Assembly: GCA_050303435.1 (NCBI GenBank)
Contig: JBNLBT010000041.1
Span: 1 to 27,752, forward strand
Direction: 5' to 3'
Source of the DNA: JBNLBT01 sp050303435
Lineage (GTDB): Bacteria > Pseudomonadota > Gammaproteobacteria > Xanthomonadales > Marinicellaceae
Length of the DNA stretch: 27,752 nucleotides
A program made the position numbers and the translations under genes. The notes below the pieces were generated by a model that was not told the DNA's origin, did not search any database, and worked only from the letters and a program-made list of their open reading frames with translations. Shown piece after piece: positions 1 to 8,237 of this stretch (positions are counted from its first letter, which is position 1; each line of letters starts with the position of its first letter).

Positions 1-801
1 TCCCGCCCCGCAGCACAACTCGTAGTTGAAATTGCCCGGCTGAAATTTGTACGGCACGGCGTCAATGAATTCGTGGTTGATGCCGGGCAGGGGATGCAGC
101 AGGTCGTATTTGCCATACATCACGCCCTGGTGCGGGCCAAACACTTTGTAGGCGCTGTAAAAATAAAAATCCACATCCCAGGCCTGCACGTCGATCAGGC
201 GGTGCGGCGCGTAGGCCACGCCGTCGACGCACACCTTGGCGACCTCGCCGTGTTGGTGCACCAGCGCGGTCCATTCTGCCACCGGATGAATTTCCCCCAG
301 CACATTGGACACGTGGGGAAAACACACCAGCCGCGTGCGCGGCGTCAACAGCGGCAACAGATCTTCGCTGTGCAGGCGCTGATCCCCGGCGCGCACGCGC
401 CAGGTTTTGATCTTCAGTCCGCGCTCGGCCAGCGCTTTCCATGGCGTGCGGTTGCATTCGTGGTCCACGTCGGTGATGACGATTTCATCGCCGGCCTGCC
501 AGGTCGGTGCCAGGCACAGGCTCAAGATGCGCACCAGTGCGGTGGAACTGGGGCCGAGAATGACTTCTTCCGGGCGTGCGGCGTTGAGCAGCGTTTGCAC
601 CGCGGCGGTGGCCAGATCCAGCGCTGCGCCGGCCTGCCGCGAGGTGGCGTAACTGGCGCCGAGCTGCACATTGTGCCCGGTCAGGTAGGCACCGATCGCT
701 GCGATGCAGTGCTGCGAAGTCTGCGAACCGCCGGCGTTGTCCATGAAAACCATGGACTGCGCCAGTCCAGGAAATTGCGCCCTCACCCAATCAATGTTCA
801 T
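1..801 (-). CDS. Class V aminotransferase, cysteine desulfurase-like (3' end cut off)
   Basis: Reading the minus strand from an ATG at 801 gives 267 open codons that run off the window edge, so the C-terminus is missing. The protein is a PLP-dependent fold-type I enzyme of the NifS/SufS-like class V group, closest in look to the VC1184-type cysteine desulfurase-like family. Visible landmarks are an N-terminal 'DNAGGSQ' substrate-loop motif (about residues 21-27), 'DVDHECNRTPW' (111-121), the cofactor aspartate in 'CVDGVAYAPH' (D193) and the Schiff-base lysine in 'SAYKVFGPHQG' (K219). The exact substrate cannot be read: members may be true desulfurases or other PLP enzymes. No suf or isc partner is visible. 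A good promoter lies 27 bases upstream of the start codon. The start fits well because the N-terminus 'MNIDWVRAQFPGL' is typical of the family. The ribosome-binding site is weak. Confidence 0.9.
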   Translation of the reverse strand, partial: MNIDWVRAQFPGLAQSMVFMDNAGGSQTSQHCIAAIGAYLTGHNVQLGASYATSRQAGAALDLATAAVQTLLNAARPEEVILGPSSTALVRILSLCLAPTWQAGDEIVITDVDHECNRTPWKALAERGLKIKTWRVRAGDQRLHSEDLLPLLTPRTRLVCFPHVSNVLGEIHPVAEWTALVHQHGEVAKVCVDGVAYAPHRLIDVQAWDVDFYFYSAYKVFGPHQGVMYGKYDLLHPLPGINHEFIDAVPYKFQPGNFNYELCCGAG

Positions 802-827
802 GCCAAATGCCGTAATCGAAAGTGTGC

Positions 828-856
828 ATTCTACGGCGCGCAGCGCGACTCCACAA
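828..856 (-). promoter_or_regulatory. Sigma-70-type promoter for the class V aminotransferase
   Basis: On the minus strand TTGTGG (856-851), a 17-base spacer and TAGAAT (833-828) lie just upstream of the ATG at 801. Expected transcription start is near 822, giving a leader of about 20 bases. The same TTGTnn-N17-TAGAAT form occurs before the genes at 22868 and 24991. Predicted from sequence only. Confidence 0.6.
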
Positions 857-954
857 GCCACGCGGCGGCAAACTTTTGCGCCATCGGCCACACCAGCGAC
901 GTCCCCAGGTGGACTGAGCGCATCAGAGACGCCGCCACCCCGGCGCGCCGAGGC

Positions 955-1530
955 TCACTTTGAGGGCGCTGGCGCGGATTGCAGCGCCTGAATTTTCTCT
1001 GTCAACAATCGATGGAAGGTCTCATCTTCTGCGGGCACCTGCGCGGTGAGGGCGCGCAGGGTGGCCAGGGCGGTGTCCTTTTGGCCCAGTTCCAGGTAAA
1101 GTTCCGCCCGCGTCCAGTGCGCGCCGAGGGCCTGTTCAGGCACCGCGAGTATGAATTGATCCATTAAATGCAAGGCGCTGGCCGGCTGGTGGTTTTCCCG
1201 GTAGTGTGCCAGCAATTCCCAATACGGTTCCGCGGCAGTGGCGCCCAACTCAACTGCGCGCTCAAAGTCCTGGATCGCCTGCCGGGTGTTGCCGATGCCG
1301 CGGAAACTCAGGCCACGCTGGTAATGCGCCATGGCCAAATCGGGCTGCAGGGCGATGGCCTTGCTCAACTGCGTCACCGCTTCAATCAAGTGACCGCTGC
1401 GATTGGCTGCGATGCCGCGCTGGAAATGCGTGTCGGCCTGCTCGATTGATGGGGCGGATTGCAGCGGTGTTGCGGTCAGCAAAACCATGAGTAGACAGCC
1501 GAGGGCGGTGATGCGCGGTGTGCTGTTCAC
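955..1530 (-). CDS. Exported TPR-repeat protein
   Basis: The 191-residue protein has an N-terminal hydrophobic segment ending in 'LLTATPLQSA', a plausible Sec signal peptide cleaved near residue 26, so it should act in the periplasm or be secreted. The rest is built of about four tetratricopeptide helix-turn-helix units; the clearest are residues 31-64 and 65-98, with the usual A/G/Y/P spacing ('AMAHYQRGLSFRGIGN'). TPR arrays bind other proteins; no catalytic motif is visible. The start is GTG at 1530, whose last two bases are shared with the TGA of the upstream gene (GTGA overlap), implying translational coupling. An internal ATG at residue 15 would remove most of the signal peptide and is less likely. 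It is the last gene of a three-gene minus-strand unit with two other exported proteins. Confidence 0.8.
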   Translation of the reverse strand: MNSTPRITALGCLLMVLLTATPLQSAPSIEQADTHFQRGIAANRSGHLIEAVTQLSKAIALQPDLAMAHYQRGLSFRGIGNTRQAIQDFERAVELGATAAEPYWELLAHYRENHQPASALHLMDQFILAVPEQALGAHWTRAELYLELGQKDTALATLRALTAQVPAEDETFHRLLTEKIQALQSAPAPSK

Positions 1531-2696
1531 AGGTTCATCCCGCTGTAAAAAATGCGGTCACCGAATTCGTTGTCAATGATGTGAATATACGTTTTGTTGT
1601 GTTGCAGCGACTCGAGTGCGAAACGGCTGTTGCTGTTCAGTTTCAGCACAAACATTTTGTTGCCGTCGGCGATGGCATTGTCACTCTGGGTGAATGTCAC
1701 GATCTTGTTGGCATTGTCGTTGTTGATCCAGGCCACCTCATTGGTGCTCAATTGCACATCCGCGCCAGTGGTGGTGATGTGATGCAGACTCACCGTGTAG
1801 GCGATGCCGGCTTCGTATCCGTCCAGCCGGCTCACCGTCGTGCTGTTGCCGGCCATGCTTTCCGGTGTGTTGCTGCGCGAGATCGGAAAGCCGCCCCAGC
1901 CGCTGTTCAATGCACTGTAGGCCTGCAGCGTGGTGGATTTGTCACTGAACTCGGCCGCAACCGCTTGACTGTTGTGATCGTCAAACACATCGAACATGTC
2001 TGAGGGAAACACGGTTTCTGTGTTGTGGTTGAGCATCGTTGCCGTGGGGCTGATCTGCAAGGGACCGCCGGACTGGGCGGCGTAATAGGCCGTTGCATTG
2101 ATGTTGTTGGCATCGCCCAGGCCGTACGAGGCACCGCTCAGAAAAGGCGAATCTCCGATGAATTCGTACACGTCTGCATTGAATCGCATGGCATACAGAT
2201 CCTGCGGCTTTCGATGGAAGCCGTTGTGGACGAAGCCGCGGTCGAAGGAAACCAGCATGACGCGCTGGTTGAATGCAAAAAAACGCACCCAACCCAGGGC
2301 ATCCACACGCGTCTGGTCGCCCGCGCCCAGTTCAAGGACGGGGCTGAAGTACAGATCGCAGGCGCCGGTTTCGTCGCAGCGGATGACTTCACCCGCCAGA
2401 TAGTCGCCCACTGCGCGGTCAAAGACCAGATAATGGTGCGGCTCGGGGCGCTGGCCCACGGTGTAGGCACTCACGCCGGCGTTGTCCGGAATGGGGAAAT
2501 CGGTCAGATCACCGAAGTCCAGTGTGTCGGTGGTGTATTCACCGTCCACGTGCTTGAGTACCAGCGCGGTGTTGCGGTCCACGGTTTGACCATCGATATG
2601 GACGACTTCACCGGGCACAAAAAACTGCCATTCGGGGTTCTGTGCAATGGCGCTGCCGGACAGCCACAGCGCCCACAGGATCAAGGGCATTTTCAT
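1527..2696 (-). CDS. Secreted protein of unknown function with C-terminal IF-x-SG motif
   Basis: I do not recognise the family. The 389-residue protein begins with a clear signal peptide ('MKMPLILWALWLSGSAIAQ', cleavage after about residue 19). The remainder is rich in Asp, Asn, Thr, Val and aromatic residues, looks all-beta, and has one obvious pair of cysteines ('IRCDETGACDL'). It ends in 'GDRIFYSGMNL', matching the motif found at the C-terminus of four other secreted proteins here. The reading frame is open further upstream to 2774, but the ATG at 2696 is preferred because it directly precedes the signal peptide and overlaps the stop of the upstream gene as ATGA. A GGCGGGA sequence upstream can serve as ribosome-binding site. 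Its neighbours are a beta-helix protein upstream and a TPR protein downstream, all exported. No enzymatic motif seen. Confidence 0.8.
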   Translation of the reverse strand: MKMPLILWALWLSGSAIAQNPEWQFFVPGEVVHIDGQTVDRNTALVLKHVDGEYTTDTLDFGDLTDFPIPDNAGVSAYTVGQRPEPHHYLVFDRAVGDYLAGEVIRCDETGACDLYFSPVLELGAGDQTRVDALGWVRFFAFNQRVMLVSFDRGFVHNGFHRKPQDLYAMRFNADVYEFIGDSPFLSGASYGLGDANNINATAYYAAQSGGPLQISPTATMLNHNTETVFPSDMFDVFDDHNSQAVAAEFSDKSTTLQAYSALNSGWGGFPISRSNTPESMAGNSTTVSRLDGYEAGIAYTVSLHHITTTGADVQLSTNEVAWINNDNANKIVTFTQSDNAIADGNKMFVLKLNSNSRFALESLQHNKTYIHIIDNEFGDRIFYSGMNL

Positions 2697-3463
2697 GGTT
2701 TGATCCCGCCATCGGTGGTCCGGTTGGAGGCGCATGTGGTGTTGCCGCACAGATTTAAACCGGTCAATGTGCACCCGCCGAGGTCATTGTCTGTGCCGTC
2801 GTAGCCGACCACATTGTTGCTGCACAGATTGGAATCGGTCATGCCAAACACTGCGTCCTGTTCACCGGTGTCATCAATGAAGAGATTGTCAGACAACAGC
2901 ACGCGGTCATGTGAATTGGTGCCGGCAACGTTCAGAGCGTAGACGCCGTATTCGTTGGCGTCAAAAACATTGTTGCGAATCACGCCCATGGGCGCCTGAA
3001 TGGCGTCGTTGCGCATGATGCGAAACAGCATGTCGTGGACCACCACGGTGGCGGTGCTGCTGAGGTCGACGCTGATGGCATCGTACAAGGCCACCATGGA
3101 ACCGTTGCGGACGGTGACGATGCTGTTGTTGCCGTTGATCACGATGCCATTTGAACCGGCCTGGGCGATGCCGCTGTGGCGAATGCTGTAACCGTTCAGG
3201 TCAATGGTGATCAGCGATGAATTGTTGACGTTGTCAACGGTGATGGCGCTGCGCTGTTCCGCGCCCGGGATCACCAGGTCGCTGGTGAGACGGAAGGTGC
3301 CGGCGCTGTGGCTGATTTCCACGGTGTCGGTGTTCGGATCATCGCCGGCGAAGCAGCCGACGTCGAGGCAGGCCTGATTGATCTCGTAAACGGCCTGTGC
3401 GTGGAGACCACCCGTCCACAACAGCGCCGACAAAGCGCCGGCAATACAGAAACATCCTCTCAT
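2693..3463 (-). CDS. Secreted right-handed beta-helix protein
   Basis: The 256-residue protein starts with a signal peptide ('MRGCFCIAGALSALLWTGGLHAQA') and then shows the pattern of a parallel beta-helix: short strands ending in Asn-rich turns ('NGIVINGNNSIVTVRNGSMV', 'GVIRNNVFDANEYGVYALNV', 'VLLSDNLFIDD', 'NLCSNNVVGYDG'). This fold is used by pectate lyases, adhesins and surface proteins. Catalytic residues of a polysaccharide lyase are not obvious, so a binding or structural role is equally possible. Six cysteines in the C-terminal and N-terminal parts may form disulfides. An excellent AGGAGGT ribosome-binding site stands five bases before the ATG. It lies 115 bases downstream of the ECF sigma gene on the same strand and overlaps the next gene by four bases, so it heads a tightly coupled three-gene secreted module. 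It lacks the C-terminal IF-x-NGF motif. Confidence 0.82.
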   Translation of the reverse strand: MRGCFCIAGALSALLWTGGLHAQAVYEINQACLDVGCFAGDDPNTDTVEISHSAGTFRLTSDLVIPGAEQRSAITVDNVNNSSLITIDLNGYSIRHSGIAQAGSNGIVINGNNSIVTVRNGSMVALYDAISVDLSSTATVVVHDMLFRIMRNDAIQAPMGVIRNNVFDANEYGVYALNVAGTNSHDRVLLSDNLFIDDTGEQDAVFGMTDSNLCSNNVVGYDGTDNDLGGCTLTGLNLCGNTTCASNRTTDGGIKP

Positions 3464-3578
3464 GGTACACCTCCTAAAGTGTCAATAGAAAATCCACCGT
3501 ACGCAGGCGCAGCGCATTCACTGTCAAAAAAATTGAATTTTGTAGATTTTGCCTCGGTCTGGGTTGAATTGGCGAGTT

Positions 3579-4166
3579 TCAGTCCGGTTGTAATTGCGCG
3601 TACAGCCAGGCGCGCGCTTTGCGCCAGTCGCGCATGACGGTGCTTTCTGAGGTGTGCAGCAACTGCGCGATGCGTTTGAAGGTGTAGCCGGCAAAGAAAT
3701 GCAGTTCGACGATTTGCGCCAGCCGCACATCCAGGTCGTGCAGGGTTTCCAGCGCGCGGTGAATTTCCAGCAATTGGCTGGCGCCGGCCGCGTCCTGCGC
3801 GACGCCCTGCAGTTGCACGGTTTCACCCCACACCAGGTCGTCGCGCTGGCGTTTGCTGGCCAGTCGCGCGCGCGCCGCATCGATCAGGATCTGCCGCATG
3901 GCCTTGGCCGCAATGCGATAAAAATGCCGGCTGGATTCGACGCTCAGGGCCTGATTGCGGCTGACTTTCAGATACATGTCGTGCACCAGTGCAGTGGTGT
4001 TGAGTGTCGCCTGGTGGCGGTGATCGGATTTGACTTTGCGCGCCATGTGCTTGAGCTGCTGGTAAATGATCGGCAACACCTGTTGCAAATCATCGGCGTT
4101 CAATTGACCGCGATTGAGGATGTCGGTGATCTTTTGCCGATGCAGCATGTCCGGGTCCGCCTTCAT
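3579..4166 (-). CDS. ECF sigma factor, kinase-linked (TIGR02999-like) with non-acidic region 2.2
   Basis: This 195-residue protein has the two regions of an extracytoplasmic-function sigma factor: sigma-2 in the first half ('HFYRIAAKAMRQILIDAAR' is the typical region 2.3-2.4) and sigma-4 at the end, with an HTH in 'FFAGYTFKRIAQLLHTSESTVMRDWRKARAWL'. It resembles the TIGR02999/Sigma70_ECF (PF07638) group. At the place where ordinary ECF factors carry an acidic DAED-like motif before 'LVQE', it reads N56-T57-T58-A59 before 'LVHD', with no acidic residue. No anti-sigma factor gene is present; instead its ATG at 4166 overlaps the stop of a membrane Ser/Thr kinase gene (ATGA), so the two are translationally coupled. 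The kinase is the likely regulator, by phosphorylating one of these threonines (inference, with the EcfP/PknT pair of Vibrio parahaemolyticus as precedent). Secreted-protein genes follow directly and are possible targets. Confidence 0.88.
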   Translation of the reverse strand: MKADPDMLHRQKITDILNRGQLNADDLQQVLPIIYQQLKHMARKVKSDHRHQATLNTTALVHDMYLKVSRNQALSVESSRHFYRIAAKAMRQILIDAARARLASKRQRDDLVWGETVQLQGVAQDAAGASQLLEIHRALETLHDLDVRLAQIVELHFFAGYTFKRIAQLLHTSESTVMRDWRKARAWLYAQLQPD

Positions 4167-6802
4167 TGCAACAACCCATGATACCAGTGATCGGCCGGCA
4201 ACTGCGCGGCCAATTCGGCGCGCGCCTGCGTCAGGGCCTGCGCGTCGTGCGCCAGCCCCAGCTGCGCGCGGCAGTGGGCTCGCGCGGCGCGCAGGAACAC
4301 ATGCAGCCAGCCTTCGCCGCTGTTGTTGTGTTGATGCACCGACCAGGCTTTGTCGTACAGAGCCAGCGCCTCGGCGCTGTGGCCATCGGTGAGGGCGAGA
4401 TTGGCCAGAATGGTCAGGGTGTTGACGTAGCGGCGTTGCGACGAGACCGAATCGTTGAGCAGACCTTCGGCCAGTGCCAGCAAGCCCTGGGCGCGCTGGC
4501 GCGCAGCGGGCAGATCGCCGGCTTTGCTCAAATGGTCAATCTGGTAGCTGCGCAGCGTGGTCATGATGACCCCGTCGGGGGCCTGATTCTGGCTGAAAAA
4601 CGCCTCGGCGGCCTGCAGCAATGGCCAGGCCTCGGCAAAGCGGTTGATTTCCGTCAGTGCGCGCGCGCGGATGATTTGCGCGGCGTGCCAGTTGATGCCT
4701 TCGGCCACGTTTTGTTGTTGCAGAATCTCGAGCGCCTGAGCGGTCAGATCAATGACCTGATCAAAATGGCCCAGATAAAACAGCGCGTCGGCGTGGTTGA
4801 TCAGAAAACTGCTGTCCAGTGTGCCGTACAGTTGCAGGTAATCGGCGCGGATGGCGCGGTACATTTGGTCCACGCGGCGGTAAGCGCCCTGTTCCTTGAG
4901 GCGCATCGCCAGGGCGTTGCGCACACTGATCAGGTTGGGGTGCGGGTGGTCGTAGGCGGCCTGGAAATGCGTCTGTGCCAGTTCCAGCCAGGCGGCCAGC
5001 TGTTCGGGCGATGCGCTGTCCTGCTGCAGCAGGTATTGATAGTAGCGGATTTGCCCCAGGCGGTTGTGGTCGTTCAATTCGGTCGCCAGCGGCAACAAGG
5101 CATCCAGCAGCGCCGCTGCGCGCTCGTTGTCGCCGCGTCCCCGCAGCAAGGCGGCCAGCACGATGCCGGCTTCCAGGCGTTTGAGCGCAGAAACACCGGC
5201 AGCGGTGGCCCGTTGCAGGGCCGGTTCCAGCGCCTCGATGCCGCGCTCGTATTGTTCCATGTCGAGCTGTGCATTGGCCGCCAGAATGTGCGATTGCAGA
5301 TACAGATCGGCGGTGCCAGGCAGTTGTTCTGCGAATTGTTCCGCCGCGCCCATGGCCAGTCTGGCCTGCTGTTTGTATTGCCCCAGGTGGGCGTACACGT
5401 CGCCGATCTGCAGGCCAATCTCGGCGCGCAAGCGCGGGTCACTGATGCGCGTCAGGTCCAGTTCCTGAGCGGCGTTATTGAACATCTCCTCGACGCTGAT
5501 GCGGGCGCTGCCGCCGGCCACCGGTGAGGCCTGTTGCAGCACGTGCATGAAAAAATCCAGCATCTGACGGTTCTTTAAGGCTTCGTGTTCTGCCTGTTGC
5601 AGCGCCGCCTGCGCGCGCCGGGTCTGGTGTGTGGTCAGCAGCAATCCACCGAGCAGCGACAGCAGCAGCCCAAGTGTCAACAACGTGGTGTAGGGGTGTC
5701 GAAACAAAAACAGGCGCAGTCGATACATCGGCCCGTCGGGCACCGCGCTGACCGGCCGATGACGCAGGAAATTGCGCACGTCCTCAGCCAGCGCGTGTAC
5801 GGTGGCGTGGCGGCGCGCCGGCTCGCGGTGCATGGCTTTGTTGATCACCGCATCGAGGTCGCCGCGCACCTGCGCTGCCTGCAGTGGAGAGTGCGGGGCC
5901 ATGCAGGCACTCGGTGTGCACGGCTGCGGTTGACAAATCGCCTTGATTTTGTCGGCCAGCGGCTGCTCGGCCAAATCGAAGCGCGGCGCACCGGTGATCA
6001 ATTCAAACAGCAGCAATCCCAGGGCGTAGACATCGGTGGTGACGCCGACGGCGTCGCCGGTGAGTTGTTCCGGCGCGGCGTAGTCGGGCGTAAAAGCCTG
6101 GGTGTTGCGCGCGATGTGCGCCTCTTCATCGAGCCATTTGGCGATGCCGAAATCCAGCAGTTTGGCCTGCCCGTGGCGGTCGACCAGAATGTTGCCCGGT
6201 TTCAAGTCGCGGTGGATGATCAGGCGGTTGTGTGCGTGCGCCACCGCGCCACAGATCTGTAGAAACAGGTGCAGACGGGTGGCCAGATCCGGGCGTTTTT
6301 CACGGCACCACACGTCCAGGCTGAGGCCGTCCACCCACTGCGTCACCAGATAGGGAATGTTGTGATGCAGGCCGGCGTCGATCAACGCGGCGATGTGCGG
6401 GTGTTGCAGGTCGGCGAGGAATTTCTTTTCGTTGTTGAAGCGGGTTTTGAGCGCGTCGCTGAACAGCTCCACACGCATCAGTTTAAGCGCCACCGGCACC
6501 GGCGCGTCGCTGTCCATGCGCTGCGCTTTGAACACCCGGCCCATGCCGCCAGTGGCCACCGCGGCGGTGATGCGATAGCCGTCGATGGTCTCATGGACCT
6601 GATCCAGCAGCGCAGCCTCCGGAACCGCGTCGGCGGCGTGCCCGGACATGAACACCGGGTGATCATCCGCGGCCAGCATTTTTTTCAGTGAGTCGGCAAT
6701 GCGCGGCAGTTGTTGCTGCAACAGCGCCGCCCGCTGCGCGGCATCCAGCGGCAGCAGGCGATCGTACAATGCTTCCAGAGTGTCCCAGTCCGTGCGCTCC
6801 AT
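4163..6802 (-). CDS. Membrane Ser/Thr protein kinase with TPR sensor domain
   Basis: The 879-residue protein has a Hanks-type kinase domain at about residues 75-347. Visible elements are the glycine loop 'ATGGMGRVF' (84-92), the ATP-binding lysine in 'VALKL' (K107), the catalytic loop 'HRDLKPGN' (D199), 'DFGIAKWL' (D217) and 'APEQL'. All key residues are intact, so it should be active. One transmembrane helix follows ('TLLTLGLLLSLLGGLLLTT', about 372-391), then nearly 490 residues of helical TPR-like repeats that should lie outside the cytoplasmic membrane. The start chosen is ATG 6802; the frame is open to a TTG at 6811, but a TTGACA-N16-TAATTT promoter places transcription start almost on the ATG. 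It overlaps the downstream ECF sigma gene by four bases. The proposed role is sensing an envelope signal through the TPR part and phosphorylating the sigma factor (inference). Confidence 0.92.
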   Translation of the reverse strand: MERTDWDTLEALYDRLLPLDAAQRAALLQQQLPRIADSLKKMLAADDHPVFMSGHAADAVPEAALLDQVHETIDGYRITAAVATGGMGRVFKAQRMDSDAPVPVALKLMRVELFSDALKTRFNNEKKFLADLQHPHIAALIDAGLHHNIPYLVTQWVDGLSLDVWCREKRPDLATRLHLFLQICGAVAHAHNRLIIHRDLKPGNILVDRHGQAKLLDFGIAKWLDEEAHIARNTQAFTPDYAAPEQLTGDAVGVTTDVYALGLLLFELITGAPRFDLAEQPLADKIKAICQPQPCTPSACMAPHSPLQAAQVRGDLDAVINKAMHREPARRHATVHALAEDVRNFLRHRPVSAVPDGPMYRLRLFLFRHPYTTLLTLGLLLSLLGGLLLTTHQTRRAQAALQQAEHEALKNRQMLDFFMHVLQQASPVAGGSARISVEEMFNNAAQELDLTRISDPRLRAEIGLQIGDVYAHLGQYKQQARLAMGAAEQFAEQLPGTADLYLQSHILAANAQLDMEQYERGIEALEPALQRATAAGVSALKRLEAGIVLAALLRGRGDNERAAALLDALLPLATELNDHNRLGQIRYYQYLLQQDSASPEQLAAWLELAQTHFQAAYDHPHPNLISVRNALAMRLKEQGAYRRVDQMYRAIRADYLQLYGTLDSSFLINHADALFYLGHFDQVIDLTAQALEILQQQNVAEGINWHAAQIIRARALTEINRFAEAWPLLQAAEAFFSQNQAPDGVIMTTLRSYQIDHLSKAGDLPAARQRAQGLLALAEGLLNDSVSSQRRYVNTLTILANLALTDGHSAEALALYDKAWSVHQHNNSGEGWLHVFLRAARAHCRAQLGLAHDAQALTQARAELAAQLPADHWYHGLLQ

Positions 6803-6809
6803 GGCCACC

Positions 6810-6837
6810 AAATTAGCACATTGAGCGCGCTTGTCAA
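6810..6837 (-). promoter_or_regulatory. Promoter of the kinase-sigma operon, possibly leaderless
   Basis: On the minus strand a perfect TTGACA (6837-6832) is followed by a 16-base spacer and TAATTT (6815-6810). Transcription would begin about 6803-6802, that is at or next to the ATG at 6802, so the mRNA could be leaderless. No Shine-Dalgarno sequence precedes this ATG, which agrees. The -10 matches the consensus poorly, hence moderate confidence. Confidence 0.5.
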
Positions 6838-6884
6838 CCGCGCTTGAACGCGCGCTGATCGCGCCGCGGCCGCGGCCGTCAAAT

Positions 6885-8237
6885 TCAGTCGAAATTGCTG
6901 GCGAATATCACGTCCAGCAGTTCCACCGCGCCGATGTCGCAGCGCGCCTGAGGGCCGCCGTTGTGGTTCAGTGGGCGTTCCAGCAGCCGCACGTCGTTTT
7001 CTTCACAGGTGTTGCGGTTGCCGGGGTCGTGCGCCAACGGGTTGCCGGCGTCGATCGCCGGGGAGCCGGGCAAGGGGATGTTGACCAGGAAGTGCGCCGA
7101 TTGTGCAAAGCCCGGCACCAGTCGACTGAGCAACGGGTCGGTGCTGTTGAGGTTGCCGGCGGCGACCGGCAGGGCACAGCTGCCGTCGCCGACGATGTTG
7201 TGGCCGCCGTTGGCATCGCCCATGTTGATCACGCCGTTGGTGATGGTGCCGCAGTCGGCCAGGGTGTTGTTGGCCAGAATGCTGTGGCGCATGAACAATT
7301 CGAATTGAAAGGCGTCGGGTTCAAAATCAAAAAACACCAGGCCGCGGCCGCCGTTGCCGTCGAAGGTGCTGTTGATGATGTCCACTGAGCCGTTCTGCAC
7401 GCGCAGCGCGTCGATGCACTGCGGCGGGTCAATCTCCAGCGCGCCGTTGCTGCTGATCACGCTGTTGATCACCCGCGCCAGCGCGGTGGTGTTGAAAAAA
7501 TCCACCGCCGGCCGGCAGGCGTCGATGCCGGGTGCCAGGCCGTTGTGATGGATGCTGGAATTGATGATGACCAGCTCTCCGGCGGCCTTGTGGATGGCCG
7601 GTCCGGTGTAGGTGCTGCTGGCGACGGAGGTCATCTGGTTGTAGGACAGCTCGCTCAGCGCAACGGTGGTGCGGTTGGCAATGCTGTAAATTGCGCCGCC
7701 GGATTGCGCGCTGTTGTTCGACACTTTGACGTTTTCCAGCACGAAATCGCCGCTGATGCCGGCGACCGCGAAGGCGCCGCCCCAGCCCGTGGGGCCGGCG
7801 TTGCCACCGGTCACGTGCACGCTGAAAAACACCGCGGTATCGACGGTGTTCCAGATTTCAAACACCCGGTGCGTGTCGTTGCCGTCAATCACCGGCATTT
7901 GTTCGAAGTGACCGATCAAATCCTCTCCATTGACCGCGCTGATGACGATGTCATCGGTGATGTCCAGATCGCCGCCGGACTCGCCGTCCACCGGCATCGG
8001 CGCCGGTTGCGTCAGTGTGAAGGTCATGGCCTGCGGCAGGAACACGCGGTCCAGTCCCGGCAGGTGGTTGGCTTCCATGATCGCCGCGCGCAACGAACAC
8101 AGCTGATTGGGGTCTTCGCAGAAACCGTCTCCGGGCACATCGTCGATGGTGTCAAATTCAGTGTTGACGGTGAAATCCACCGCGCCGGCGTGACCCAGAC
8201 ACAGCGTCAACAGGATGATGCAGATGTATTTTTGCAT
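6885..8237 (-). CDS. Secreted CSLREA-domain beta-helix protein with C-terminal IF-x-SNF motif
   Basis: The 450-residue protein has a signal peptide ('MQKYICIILLTLCLGHAGA'), then the CSLREA-type domain: 'DFTVNTEFDTIDDVPGDGFC' followed by 'QLCSLRAAIMEAN' (about residues 45-57). The middle shows beta-helix turns ('GGAIYSIANRTTVALSEL', 'GELVIINSSIHHNG', 'GSVDIINSTFDGNGG'). The end carries the choice-of-anchor-Q-like pattern 'GSPAIDAGNPL' and 'CDIGAVEL', and the last residues are 'DVIFASNFD'. Such proteins are secreted and thought to be surface-associated; no catalytic site is visible. A purine-rich G7A stretch three bases before the ATG can act as ribosome-binding site. It is a diverged relative of the two plus-strand CSLREA proteins starting at 11511 and 14874. 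It lies upstream of the kinase gene on the same strand, but that gene has its own promoter in the 82-base gap. Confidence 0.88.
   Translation of the reverse strand: MQKYICIILLTLCLGHAGAVDFTVNTEFDTIDDVPGDGFCEDPNQLCSLRAAIMEANHLPGLDRVFLPQAMTFTLTQPAPMPVDGESGGDLDITDDIVISAVNGEDLIGHFEQMPVIDGNDTHRVFEIWNTVDTAVFFSVHVTGGNAGPTGWGGAFAVAGISGDFVLENVKVSNNSAQSGGAIYSIANRTTVALSELSYNQMTSVASSTYTGPAIHKAAGELVIINSSIHHNGLAPGIDACRPAVDFFNTTALARVINSVISSNGALEIDPPQCIDALRVQNGSVDIINSTFDGNGGRGLVFFDFEPDAFQFELFMRHSILANNTLADCGTITNGVINMGDANGGHNIVGDGSCALPVAAGNLNSTDPLLSRLVPGFAQSAHFLVNIPLPGSPAIDAGNPLAHDPGNRNTCEENDVRLLERPLNHNGGPQARCDIGAVELLDVIFASNFD

Noticed and set aside
73..963. Plus-strand open frame of 296 codons at the left edge
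   Set aside because: The minus strand of the same region encodes a clear class V aminotransferase with PLP lysine, so this frame is its shadow.
2693..3463. Pectate lyase or other polysaccharide lyase activity for the beta-helix proteins
   Set aside because: The fold pattern is visible, but no recognisable catalytic or calcium-binding residue set is seen in this or the CSLREA proteins, so only the fold is claimed.
4166..5527. Plus-strand open frame of 453 codons opposite the kinase gene
   Set aside because: It is antisense to the kinase-TPR coding region, has a Gln/Arg/Val-rich composition without domain or signal, and is explained by the high GC content of the real gene.
6863..6876. Perfect 14-base GC palindrome GCCGCGGCCGCGGC downstream of the CSLREA gene
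   Set aside because: Pure G+C palindromes arise easily in DNA of this composition. There is no loop or T-run for a terminator, and it is not repeated elsewhere in the window.
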